Assembly (NCBI GenBank): GCA_000310025.1
Contig: FN649741.1
Location: 956,672 to 1,020,671 of the forward strand
Origin: Ectocarpus siliculosus
Lineage: Eukaryota > Sar > Phaeophyceae > Ectocarpales > Ectocarpaceae
Length of the DNA stretch: 64,000 bases
Reading direction: 5' to 3'
Shown here: piece after piece, positions 46,901 through 56,460 of the stretch
Numbering within the stretch: position 1 is the first letter of the stretch
How the letters are laid out: every line of letters starts with the position of its first letter
Translations under genes and position numbers: made by a program
Notes under the pieces: generated by a model
What the model saw: only the letters and a program-made list of their open reading frames with translations
Told to the model about the DNA's origin: nothing
The model's database searches: none

Positions 46901-49900
46901 ACTTGCCGTTTTCCCCATTTTCTGTACGTGCATGAGGATGTGCGAAACCCTCTTGTCGGCCGGAGTGCGCCTGAACTTGGTGACGATCGGCAGCGCCGTT
47001 AGCAGACCCAGGCCTCTGATGTTGTCCACGTAGTCGCACCCCGCCAGTGCCGCGAGCTGGACGAAGCTTCTCCCCCCTCCTTCGCCCGAAAAGATCGACA
47101 GCCCTCTCCCAAACTTCCCGATTACTCCTGTGCGAAAAAAAAAAAAAGTACGTGTCGCGCTAAGATGTCAACCCGCCAAACGCGGCTTCGGGATTGTTAG
47201 GGTCTGTTCCGTCAACAATCCGGACACTGTAGAAGCGGTGGAATACCGTATATGACACAAGATAACACACCCCCTGGACCGATTTTCAAAGCTCGATTAC
47301 TCCACGACGAAGAGGATGCATAAACGAAACAATACATTTTCGAAAACCTCTCGACGAGACGGTTCCAACGCCGCCGTTTTCGGCGCTGTGACTCTTCCTG
47401 CTGTTGAGAAATCGAGCTTTGAAAATCGGCCCAGGGGGTGTGTTATCTTGTGTCATATACGGTAGTCCAGTGTGAAGGAGGCCCGCCGTTGTTTTCTCCG
47501 ACTGCCCGGCATCATTTCATCACAGCGCATGAAGCGCCCGCGACACTCCCGTCCACTTGTCGGAAATCGCTGTCCATACAAAAGGCTGCTTCGGAGCAGG
47601 ACACTTGGCGGGATGTGTACCGCTGACAAAAAACTGCTGTATTTGTCTTGTGCGGTTATGTCAGTCCCCACACATCTCGCAAAGGGTACTCAACCTTGAC
47701 AATAGCTGAAAGCCGCTGCTGCATGCAATCATTCCTTTTACCGTACAAACAACGTTACGCGGTAGGGACGGGCTGCACGTACCAGGGAGGCTTGACAGTT
47801 TCTCCGGATCAAAGCCAAGCTCCTTGCACGTGCCGAACTCGTCCATCTTGTAGAGCACCGGGGCCGTAGACTTGACGGCGGCCATGTAGACCAGGATATC
47901 CGAGTCTTCGGTGATGACGGCGCTAGCCAGGCCGGACTTGACGAGGTAGGCCACCTGAGCGTCGGCCTCTGTGAAAAAAAAGAAGCCTACTTGGTTCCCG
48001 TAGTGCGGATCGTTTGCTACACACGGATGCGCCTGCTTTGTGCTCGGGCCGTTTGCTACAAACGGATGCGCAAACACAATAGAACGCATGCCAAACAACA
48101 ATGACGAGCGGACCGTGTTGCGTGCGGTCTGACGAAGGGGTGAAACTTGTTGTCTCAACAACGAAAGAAAAGTGAGAACAAAGAAAAAAGCACTGCCTAG
48201 GACGCGCTACATCTCAAGGCAATATCCTAGGCCTTAGCACACGCAAGGACACGGGCTAAACAAACACCGCGCGCTGGGACGGCATGGGCACAGGCAGCTC
48301 CAACGTGAAACACCAGAAGCAAAAAACGAAACGGCAGCAAGTTTCCCGCCTGCTTACCGTAGGGAGAAACCATACACTCCACGCCCTCTCGCTTCAAGGC
48401 TGACATGGCGTTCGTCACCATCTGCCTCGTCACATGTATGCTCTGCGGGCCAGCGTACCGGGACAGAGAGAAAAAAAAAAGCAACGATAGTGACGGAGGT
48501 ATCCCCTTGTCCGAGGAACGGGCGCAAATTGGCCTCGATGGCACCTGCCATGTTTCAGAGCAAGACCTCCAAACACGATAACATGAGGTCGCCAAGGGGG
48601 CACTTCTGTATTTTAGTGCCTGGACGATATTTTCTCACGGGCGGCACACGCTGACGTTGTTCGAATCTTCGTGAGTTTTCGCCGAAAGCTTGACACCAAC
48701 TAACTCCTTAGTCGCCGGAAAGCCGGGGTTAATACAGGCTACGAAGCTTGGCACCTTTTGGAAGAAAGTCTGAGCCTTCTGGAGAAGGTCTTCCTTCTCA
48801 GGGCCGGCACTGCTTTCCTCCGCTTGCCGCCTGAAGTGTTTGGCCATGGACAGGTTTTTCTCCCGCTCTTGCCGGCGTTGCTTGCCCGTGTCGTCCTGTC
48901 AAGAAACCAGAATGCTGGCGGGGATGACCGTGCTATTGCTGCTGCTGCTGCTGCTGCTGCCGAATCCCGTCTAGAAGGAACATTTGAAAAGAGCGTATCT
49001 CCCCACAGTTGCTACACACCAACTGTTGCGTGCCACCTTGCTGTGGCTTCACAACAGTAGCAGCTGGTCACGAGACGTATTGCTAGTAGAGGTATTGTGA
49101 TCGCCACAGGAGCCACGTCCGTTTTCATGAATAGTTGACTACCGATATGAAGGGTCGTACGGTTTTGACAGGTTTGATCCCTGAGCCTGTCGTGCAGGTG
49201 TGCTTAGATCGCCAAGAACGAAATCAGCCCCCAAGACGACCGTCTGTAGTTCGTAAATGCTACAGCAGTACGCCTCCGGCAAGACGGCAAGCACAAACGA
49301 ACGTGGCGCCAGCTGGAATGCCTGGCTGAGTGGAGGACATCCACGCACGGAGAAACAAAAATATGTACCCGCCGCGAGTCCACGTTGTTCATGAGGCCAG
49401 CAGATAATTGTTAATTTGTCGAAGCTCAGAAAATCACTAGTGTATATTGAGTTTCTCAGCCCAAAGTATGCTGGCACGGTAGTCGGACGATCAGAACTAT
49501 GTACTTCATGGGTACCATGTAACATTCCACCAAACGTGTCAAGCCATACAAGTTTACCTTCATAGGCGTGCGCCTCCCATCGAGCACTACCCATGGCTTG
49601 ACCCCGTAGTGCCTGAGCATGCGTACCCGCTTCATCAAGTGGTCAACCGGTCCTGTGCAAGCCTGCCCCAACGCCACCTGTTTCCCACGAGACCACGAAC
49701 AAATCATGTTGGGTGGTGCTGGTGGGTGGTGCTGTCTTTGCCGTTCCGATATTTTCTGACTACTGGTACCTCTTAGCATACGTACTGGTTGAACTAATGA
49801 TGCATGCGAAGCCTCTTTTTGAAAATTGCGGCTAGTCAGATTGCTTCAATTTACGACGAGGGTTGAGCGGGACTACTGTATGTAGTGTGCCGGGATGGTG

Positions 49901-51664
49901 CGGAAGATTTGAGTACGGAGGACGTGCCGTAGCAGGGTCCGTACTCTCATGCTCCAGGTGTCGAGCCGAAGCCGAGGCGGAAGACCAAGCGGCCTTATCC
50001 GCTTGGGACAGAGAACCCTGACGTCGATCTCGATCTCACGCTCCATGCTGGCCATCAGTATCGCATCCATCCGCCGTGACGACTAAATGGGAATAATCTC
50101 TCCAACTTCTCCTTCGGGACCGTCGCCTGCAAAGACGGGGCGCACCGCGGAGCACACCTTCGCCGTTTCCGGCATTCCCCCAAAGCCCAAGCTGTCCACC
50201 GCCTGGTAGCGCTCCACGCCTCTTCAGGTCATTGCCAAAACGTACTCCATACGCTGTCTCAGCGAACCACACTTATTTATACGCCGGGTGCAACAAGCCG
50301 AAATGATCCCCCACCTCTCTGCCCCCTTTCCTGGGAAGAGACACCGATTACTCGCACGTGTGGTTGTACGTCGACACAAACAACCAAAACGGCAACCACA
50401 TTGAAGCAGCGACAGAAGTGAGTAATCGCTGTCTTTCCCCAGGAAAGGAGGCAGGGAGTTGCGAAGGATCATTTCGGCTTGTTGCATCCGGTGGTCTATG
50501 ATAGGTGTGGTTCCCTGAGACAGCATATGGAGTACGTTTTGGCAACGACCTGATGCAGGTTAGCGGCTCCGTTTCAGCAGTCGGGTTCCTTCCGTATCTT
50601 TCCTTCTCTCTCCGTCGCCTGCTATCGCTCACTCCCAATACTGAGCAAGAGGGAACGCGTAACTGCTGTTGCTGTTATCAATACTATTGTACCGCTACTT
50701 GCTATCCTCGGAATACTAGGAATCTAGATCCAGGCGGGTGGTCGGTGTATTTCTACCGATACACCCGCCCAGATGGTATCTTAGCCCAACAGTCCAAATA
50801 CCATAACAAATTCATGTGGTCTTGGATCCTCGACAAAATCGCGACGGCCGCGAAATCGCCATGGTGTCTTCAAGGTGAAGCTACAGATAGTGAAAACCTG
50901 AAAAATTCAGGCGTTTTAGGAATTTCTAGGAAGATGTCTGCACTGTCGTCTGCACGAAGGGGGCACAGCACACATTGAATATTGATATCGTAGGTCTCGT
51001 AAGATACTACACCCCCCGCACCGATTTGTAAAGCTCGGCTCCTCCACGACGAAGAAGACTCCATCATCAAATGAAATCTTGTCGGAATACTCTCGACGAG
51101 GCGGTTCCAAGGCGGCCATTGTGGCACAGCAGTCACTGTCTTTGTTGCAGAGTAATCAAGCTTTGGACATCGGTACAGCTGGGCCGGTGGTGTCTTGCGC
51201 AATTTATGGCAGGAGGTGGGTACACCTGTGGTACATGTAGGGTGCAGCAGAAATTCACGCGCTTGAAAATCCACTCAACAAGGGCGTTCAAGTCATGAAC
51301 TGGCGCCGTCAACCTGCAGTGCCATCTACCAGGGCCGATTCCTATACACACCAGGATTGTTGCGAGTTCAGCGAGAACGCCTTCATGAGTAAGATGCTCA
51401 CGCGGACCGTTTTCGTATTCCGTTCATTCAAACAAAAGGTCGCAAATTTGAATTTCCTGAATTTGAATCGAATTTTCGCCAAAAGCAACGGAAACACCCT
51501 GTTTTCCAGACAGTGATTACGAAGCGTACCTGCTCGCTGCAGCTGTAGCAACCCCGGAAGATGAAGGTATTCCCATCTAACGCAACCGTCTTGCCCCGGA
51601 AGCGTTCGACGTGGCTGTCTCCCAAGCACGGGCCGAGGTGCTTCAACAATGTATTGACCCCCAT
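40932..51664 (-). CDS. EXO1: EXO1-type 5'-3' exonuclease (XPG/FEN family), 8 exons
   Basis: Exons 51664-51530, 49677-49558, 48895-48755, 48442-48358, 47968-47783, 47127-46907, 46428-46253 and 42001-40932. All resolved joins agree in phase. The last acceptor is hidden by the N gap. About 710 residues. XPG-N: MGVNTLLKHLG, TVALDG (D30), KPWVVLDG (D78). XPG-I: SPYEADAQVAYL (E161, D163), ITEDSDILVY (D182, D184). H2TH region: LAGCDYVDNIRGLG (D254). These match all seven metal-binding acidic residues of human EXO1. Residues up to IPTGHRDRMHLAEMSFFWHR and VYDP follow EXO1, as does SRGNVDPVTGEA after the gap. The final 300 residues are disordered and end TMLSFFGRAAAVSKR, a degenerate PCNA-binding motif. 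Known EXO1 acts in mismatch repair and DNA-end resection in the nucleus. Introns hold a LINE and several MITEs. Intron 6 has a GC donor (ACG|GCAAGT). Confidence 0.9.
42002..42101. other. assembly gap (100 N)
   Basis: Exactly 100 N, the usual placeholder for a gap of unknown size. It separates the 3' side of the LINE from the last EXO1 exon and hides that exon's acceptor site. Confidence 0.99.
42102..45180 (-). mobile_element. LINE (non-LTR retrotransposon) with endonuclease and reverse transcriptase
   Basis: Minus strand, inside the intron before the last EXO1 exon and in the same orientation as EXO1. From the high end: a basic ORF1-like segment, then an APE-type endonuclease (IRIGSWNVCGF, DIVGVQESWEK, GGVGFFVKEH, VGNVYMPPE, LVGDFNSRIG, LDYIVVENG, TTDHALVW), then a reverse transcriptase (LKNRKAAGADGIVNELL, NYRGITLLSTVGKLF, FLDIQKAYDTVWR, GVAQGCTMSPTLFKIYINDL, LMLADDFVG, YTYLGVEI). 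The order EN-RT in one frame fits I/Jockey/CR1-like LINEs. The clade is not assignable here. The copy has one in-frame stop near 44208 and two frameshifts near 43545 and 42830, and its 3' end is lost in the N gap. Few defects suggest a fairly young copy. Confidence 0.92.
45484..46050 (-). repeat. dispersed repeat B, copy 2 (reverse orientation)
   Basis: Reverse-complement match to 16350-16925, including the paired subrepeats with caacgtcgttgccgagcgac and the block cttaatttattttctggtgc. It lies in the same EXO1 intron as the LINE, about 300 bp to its right. It is non-coding. Confidence 0.8.
47244..47464. mobile_element. MITE D, copy 1, 53-bp terminal inverted repeats
   Basis: Left end taccgtatatgacacaagat and right end atcttgtgtcatatacggta are exact inverses, and the pairing continues for about 53 bp at each side. 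Total about 221 bp, no coding capacity. It sits in EXO1 intron 5. If the outer TA is the target duplication, the element would fit the Tc1/mariner-type TA preference, which is inference. Confidence 0.85.
48932..48960. repeat. (GCT)n microsatellite in an EXO1 intron
   Basis: About nine GCT units run from attgctgctg to gctgccg. It lies in intron 2, just beyond the acceptor side of exon 3 (48895). Confidence 0.9.
50225..50553. mobile_element. foldback element, arms of about 140-160 bp
   Basis: The left arm from caggtcattgccaaaacgta through gccgaaatgatcc and cctgggaagaga is inverted in the right arm, which ends tacgttttggcaacgacctg. The loop is about 40-60 bp. Arms differ at scattered positions and by indels. 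Almost the entire 329 bp is palindromic, as in foldback or long-TIR MITEs. It is in EXO1 intron 1. Confidence 0.82.
50689..50807. mobile_element. MITE C, partial copy (right half)
   Basis: It matches about 39010-39130: tcggaatactaggaatct, ggtggtcgg.atatttct, then cgcccagatggtatcttag and the terminal ccaaatacc.taac. The left terminal repeat is not seen. It is in EXO1 intron 1. Confidence 0.75.
50995..51209. mobile_element. MITE D, copy 2, degenerate
   Basis: It retains the core order of copy 1: acaccccccgcaccgattt, aaagctcg.ctcctccacgac, ctctcgacgaggcggttcca, then the inverted end ggtggtgtcttgcgcaattt. It has many differences, so it is older than copy 1. It is in EXO1 intron 1. Confidence 0.7.
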
Positions 51665-51915
51665 CCGCTCTCCGTCGAAAACAGCGGCTGGTGCAACTGC
51701 TGTAGAATCCCTCCAACACCTCGGTTGCAACGCAAAAATAGCCTACGCAATCAACACCGCGAACACATTGTACGTTCTCGGGGCGATTGGAGACTGTCTC
51801 TGCGTGCACAAGTCACTGCGCGCACGACACACTGGCAGCAGACAGCGCAGGACGGCTGACGGAGAACAACTTGCGACACGTGGGGGGCCGGATGCGGTCT
51901 TTTTTGGGGGGGTGC

Positions 51916-51981
51916 TACGTTGTACGACACAAGATAACACACCCCCACGGGAGCGGTGTGAAGATCGATTACTCCACGACC
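51916..51981. mobile_element. MITE D, fragment
   Basis: It holds only the left end: gacacaagataacacacccc, then gatcgattactccacgac. It lies about 250 bp upstream of the EXO1 start codon, so it may overlap the promoter. Confidence 0.7.
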
Positions 51982-52790
51982 AAGAGATCACATGACCACA
52001 ACGATCCGACTGTAGCACTGGTTGTGTATGATACGCTCTGTTCCCACCGCTCTAATCACCTCCTTCCTCGCCGATAGGCGCGAGGCGTCTGGTTGGGCAG
52101 GCTTCTCAGATCCAAATAAAATAACACAAAAAACGAAAGAATTTTTCCGTTTGTGTGCTGTCGTCGGATACATGCGGCGGCAGCATTTTTATTTCTTATG
52201 TTTTTTTTTCCACGAAACGCCACTTCCGTTGATCTTGTGTTTTCTTCTTGTTACCGCCACCAACTAGCTGCTGGGGTGCGCCAGAGTTAATACTGATGGC
52301 TTTTCTATGGTGATCGGCGAGACATTGAAGGTCGAAGAAAAATCAGTCTCACGTTCTGCACACAATTTCTGTCGCATCACATCACAATAACGAATAGATA
52401 ATCGGTTTCTGGATACTCGCGAGTGAACCCCCAATTTGCAATTGGCGATTCGAATGGCCGTACGTCGATGAGAACCCGAAGTACTCGCAGGAAAACCTGC
52501 GCTTACATAGACACACAGATGAAATCGAGAGCAGCGGAACGTTCCAACAATAATATTGCTGCACTGCGAATAATGTAGGCGAACTGGGTAGTTCGGCTTG
52601 AAACGAGACCAGCCCGTCCATGAAAGGGATCAATTCCTCTTGTAGTGCGCATAACATCTGCAAGTCCAACCGATGGTGATAAACTTCCCATTGCAACACC
52701 AGGAGAGCCTGTCAAGTTCCCAATAAATCGTGATTAGAATGTCCTCGCTCTGCTGTAACCGAACTCCAAACTAAAATATACAACGTCGGT

Positions 52791-55577
52791 CTATGAGGCC
52801 CCGCTTGTCGCCGGTAGGTCCCAGAACCCGAACTCTGACTCCTTCACCCCCCCCGGCTCCGTCGGGAAGTGCTTCTGAAGGTATAGTTCCAACCAAGAGG
52901 TTGCCAACAACATGGCGTCTTCAGCGTTCTCCGTGTCCTTCTCCGTTGGCCGGTGCGCGAAGCCGTGCCCGGCCCCCGGGCAAAGCCTAACCTGGAAATC
53001 TGGCACCTGTGATGCACGGGGTGGGCGACGGTGGTAGGGTGTTGGTAGTGATAGGGGGAAAATGATCTATTAGGAACGCACAAAGTGTGGTGGTTGTCGG
53101 GAAGATCGCATATTCCTTCAATTGGACAGACAAACAACGAAACCTCTGGAGGACGGGATGGCTTGCAATATGGAGGTGTTGTTGTTGTCCTTCACATTGA
53201 AAACCGGTCCCCCTATCTCTGCTCAGCACCAACATCCGAGGTGGTCTAACTGACGTGTACGCCTTTCGCGGTCACAGGCGTGGGACAAGAACGCTGGAAA
53301 TATTGTAGGCATTTGCCCTCGTATCGACGCATGCACACGCAAGGAATCATCCTCCCTTGACTTCCCATCGGCAGTCGCAAACTAAATCCTGACAAAAAAG
53401 CCTCGAATGGGATAGTCCACACAGGCCGCGCACCGTTGTTTGCTCTTCCGAAGTTTGTGTTGCAGCTCGTACTCCAATTTCGGGGGGTTACTCTCGGCGT
53501 TCAACTCTGCGATCGGCCGCGCCTGTACTACGCTCGGTTTTCTTTGAACCAAGGGACACTGAGCTTAGAGCGACGTTTGTATGCATAAGAATGAACAGTA
53601 GTCTGGCTGGCGCATTCACTCGCCTTTTCGTTGTCCCGAAGCTGTTCGCGAAGAGCGCACGCATCTTCAACTGTGGCTCCGGGCAGAACATCGTGTTCGG
53701 CGAAGAACGCCGCGACAGGGCACGTCACTCGTGAAGCCACTTCGCTGACATCATATCTCGTTGGGTAGAAGACGACAACGTTATCCGGCTTGACGACACC
53801 TGCATGGGACCAGGCAAGAACAGAATAGGGCAAAAACATTTTAAGACGAAAGAGACAACAAAATTTTAAGAGGCCGAACGGGTAGTCTTTCTTTGATTGC
53901 ATGTATAATTTCCACAAATGATGAGGCCTCACAGCGGACCTGCATCACATCAAACCGAAAGCCCGCGCCTCCTTACTCCACAGGTTGGCAGCAGCTTCAG
54001 CGCCGCTTGCTACAAGCAGTTGCACACCAGCTGCAAAAGCAGGGGTGGAAGAAGGGGCACCCCACTGGATATCACCTGCTGCCGCTTCCTCCAGCGCTCT
54101 CCCGCCTCCGTAGCAGAAACCCACCAGACCCAACGAGGTGGCCTTATATTCTTTTCTCGCGAAGTCAACGCAAGCCCGGATATCATTGGCCACAGCAACC
54201 TGTTCGGCAATCGGCGCAGCGCTTGAATTAAATGTTCCGCATAGGCCAGACCCACCGAATTCAAAGGCTCAGGCTTGTAAATAGTACTTCAGTAGTGATG
54301 CTAAAAGCCACGGACTACGGTTCGTGGGTGAGCAGGATGCCTCCCCGCGCAAACAACGAAAACACGCGTGTACGTGAATGCGTCCATACGATGGTGCTGG
54401 CCACAGAGTATGGAGACATGCATCCGGCGATGCTGGGCATCTTCTGCAACTTCAACATCTGCAAAACTCAACACACACTCTTCCACTGGCCAACAAGCAC
54501 AACCGGGCACAACAACAAGCCATCCTTTGCTAAGGCACACCGCACCGGATCGTGCGAAGACCTCCAATCCTCGTACTCCTCTTCCGGCTGCTCGTGGGTC
54601 CACGGTCGTCTCCGAAACATGTCCGGAACGACGACAATCGCGTCGCAAACTTCCGCGATCTCGTCCGCGGCGTTCCTCGTGAAGGAGTCGCCGTAGCCGA
54701 AGACATCGGTCAGGAGCACCACCACGTGCGTCTCGGCTCTGTCCGCGTGCGGGCCGTCCCAGGGACGGAGCGCCTTCTTCGTGCTCACCACGTACGCGTC
54801 GCTACGCGGCACGTCGGCCGGCTGGAGGCCCTCCTCCAGCTCGAAGGTTGTTTCCCGCCGCTCCAAGAGATCCATGATGATCGCTCGTTTTCTCATGTCC
54901 TCCGTTGGTTCGGGCAGCAGCAGCGGCGGGGTCGTCGTCGAAGCCCCGGCGGCGGGGCCGTCACCGGGCTTGGCCCCGTTGTTGGTGTTCGAACGACGAG
55001 GCGTTTTGGCAGCGGCCTTCCTAGAAGACGAAGACGATGAAGCGCTGGTTTGTCCCGTTTCAGTGCCTCGGGTCTTGCGACTCGCCGCCTGGTCTTTGGG
55101 AGGCAACCGCGCAGGGACCACGTCCGCGAGCTCGGCATCCCTGATCAGCTCCTTAGCGGCGGCCGCAGATCCGAGACGGGAAGAGGAGAACGTTCTTGCT
55201 GCTGGGATGCCCCCCAGCACCTCCTCCGCCGTCACCGCCACCGGCCTTGTTGGCCTTCGCTTCGTCTTCCTTTTCGTCTTTGGTTGTGGTGGCGGCAGGA
55301 CGGTGTCTTCCTCCATCCACCGGGCGACTTCCTCGTCGGAAAGCACGTCTTCGGGTGGTGGTGGTGGTGGTGGTGGTGGTGGTGGCGGCGTGAGAACGCC
55401 CGGTTCGGCAGCCAGAAGACGGACGAGGTCCGCCTTTCTCCCGGAGTGCTTCAGTCCACGCACCTTGAGCTCTTGCTTGAGCTTGACGACGGTCAGCGCT
55501 GAGAGAGGTAGATACATAGACAGCAGAGGTGGTGCATCGACCTTAGAACCAGCAGGAACATGGGGGAAACAGACCAA
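52791..55577 (-). CDS. SAP-domain plus dienelactone-hydrolase fusion, 4 exons
   Basis: Exons 55577-54546, 54199-53977, 53799-53624 and 53006-52791 join in phases 0, 1 and 0 to give about 548 residues. Residues about 26-58 form a SAP motif (ALTVVKLKQELKVRGLKHSG, then RKADLVRLL), a helix-turn-helix known to bind DNA or chromatin. A polyproline run (12 Pro, from a GGT repeat) and a disordered Ser/Ala/Lys linker follow. From about 285 the alpha/beta-hydrolase fold of dienelactone hydrolase appears: VVLLTDVFGYG, nucleophile Cys373 in VGFCYGGG, Asp455 in FAEHDVLPG, His491 in GAGHGFAHRP. All three catalytic residues are present, so hydrolysis of a lactone or ester is expected; the substrate is unknown. 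Intron 3 uses a GC donor (AAAAG|GCGAGT), which is the only choice that keeps phase. The start could be the Met at 55517, just before the SAP motif. Confidence 0.86.
53170..53275. repeat. dispersed repeat A, fragment
   Basis: It contains ttgttgttgtccttcacatt, gaaaaccggt, then gcggtcacaggc, resembling the first 130 bp of the copies at 14946 and 26281. It lies in an intron of the SAP-hydrolase gene. Confidence 0.55.
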
Positions 55578-56460
55578 CAGCTAAGCAGGAACCTCCGGTG
55601 TTCGCTGTGACCCCACGGGTGGGGTCGGTAAAGGGGAGGGCGGCAAAGTTCGTGACTACAAGCTACTGCCGTATCAGTGCGACACCGGCTCTATTTGCGT
55701 TACCGTGGACACCTCGATCGGATTGCAAGAGAAGAAGCACCTAACTCGGATCGATGGCAATTGGATTGGCGGGCACCCCACCTGATAAGCAGCGGCTTAC
55801 CTTCCAGATCTTCGACGCTCTTGAAAAGAGGAGGCTCTCCCGTATCATCGCTACGCTCGCGGACTGCGCTCCTAGCAGTTGCTGTTCGCCGATTGGCGTC
55901 GATTATCCGAACGGGGCGCCTCCTGAAGCTCGACGGGCAGAAGGCATTGGTACCTGCGAACCAAGACCGTGTGAATCATTTTTAGTCTGCCGTCCCTATG
56001 TCATTTCGAGCTTGATCGATGTCAGCATAAAACCACGCACACAAGGGCGGTTACCACTGAAGTTCAAGGGAGGTTCGTGTCTCTCGTTTGCGGATCATGT
56101 GGGCCGTACGACGCAAGCGTTGGGGAAAAATGTCATCTCGCACCTAGCTGTACTCCTGACAGAATTGCACCACAGAGAATAATCAGCTCCAGTCTATGCC
56201 GTCTTGGTCGGCAGCAGTGCTGCATCGGTGTGCGTGGTGCCTCGACTCTCAAGAGTTGGTCAGTGAAGACGATGTCGTGGCCAGGACACGGCGCAGTCAA
56301 TGTCAGGGGGCTCCGTGTATGGTCCCTGCAACCCCCCGTCCTTCTTTGGAAACGGAGATTGAGGAGATCGAGATTTGTAGACGAGTGATGTTGTGCCGCT
56401 CTCTCTCCTGGTCGCCCAGCACTCTCCTCTCTCCTCTGCTGTGTCTCTCTGCCGCTCATC
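55578..56460. promoter_or_regulatory. divergent region between the SAP-hydrolase and C2HC-array genes
   Basis: About 880 bp separates the minus-strand start at 55577 from the plus-strand start at 56461. Both promoters should lie here. A CT-rich stretch (56399-56460) directly precedes the plus-strand ATG. No specific element was recognised. Confidence 0.45.
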
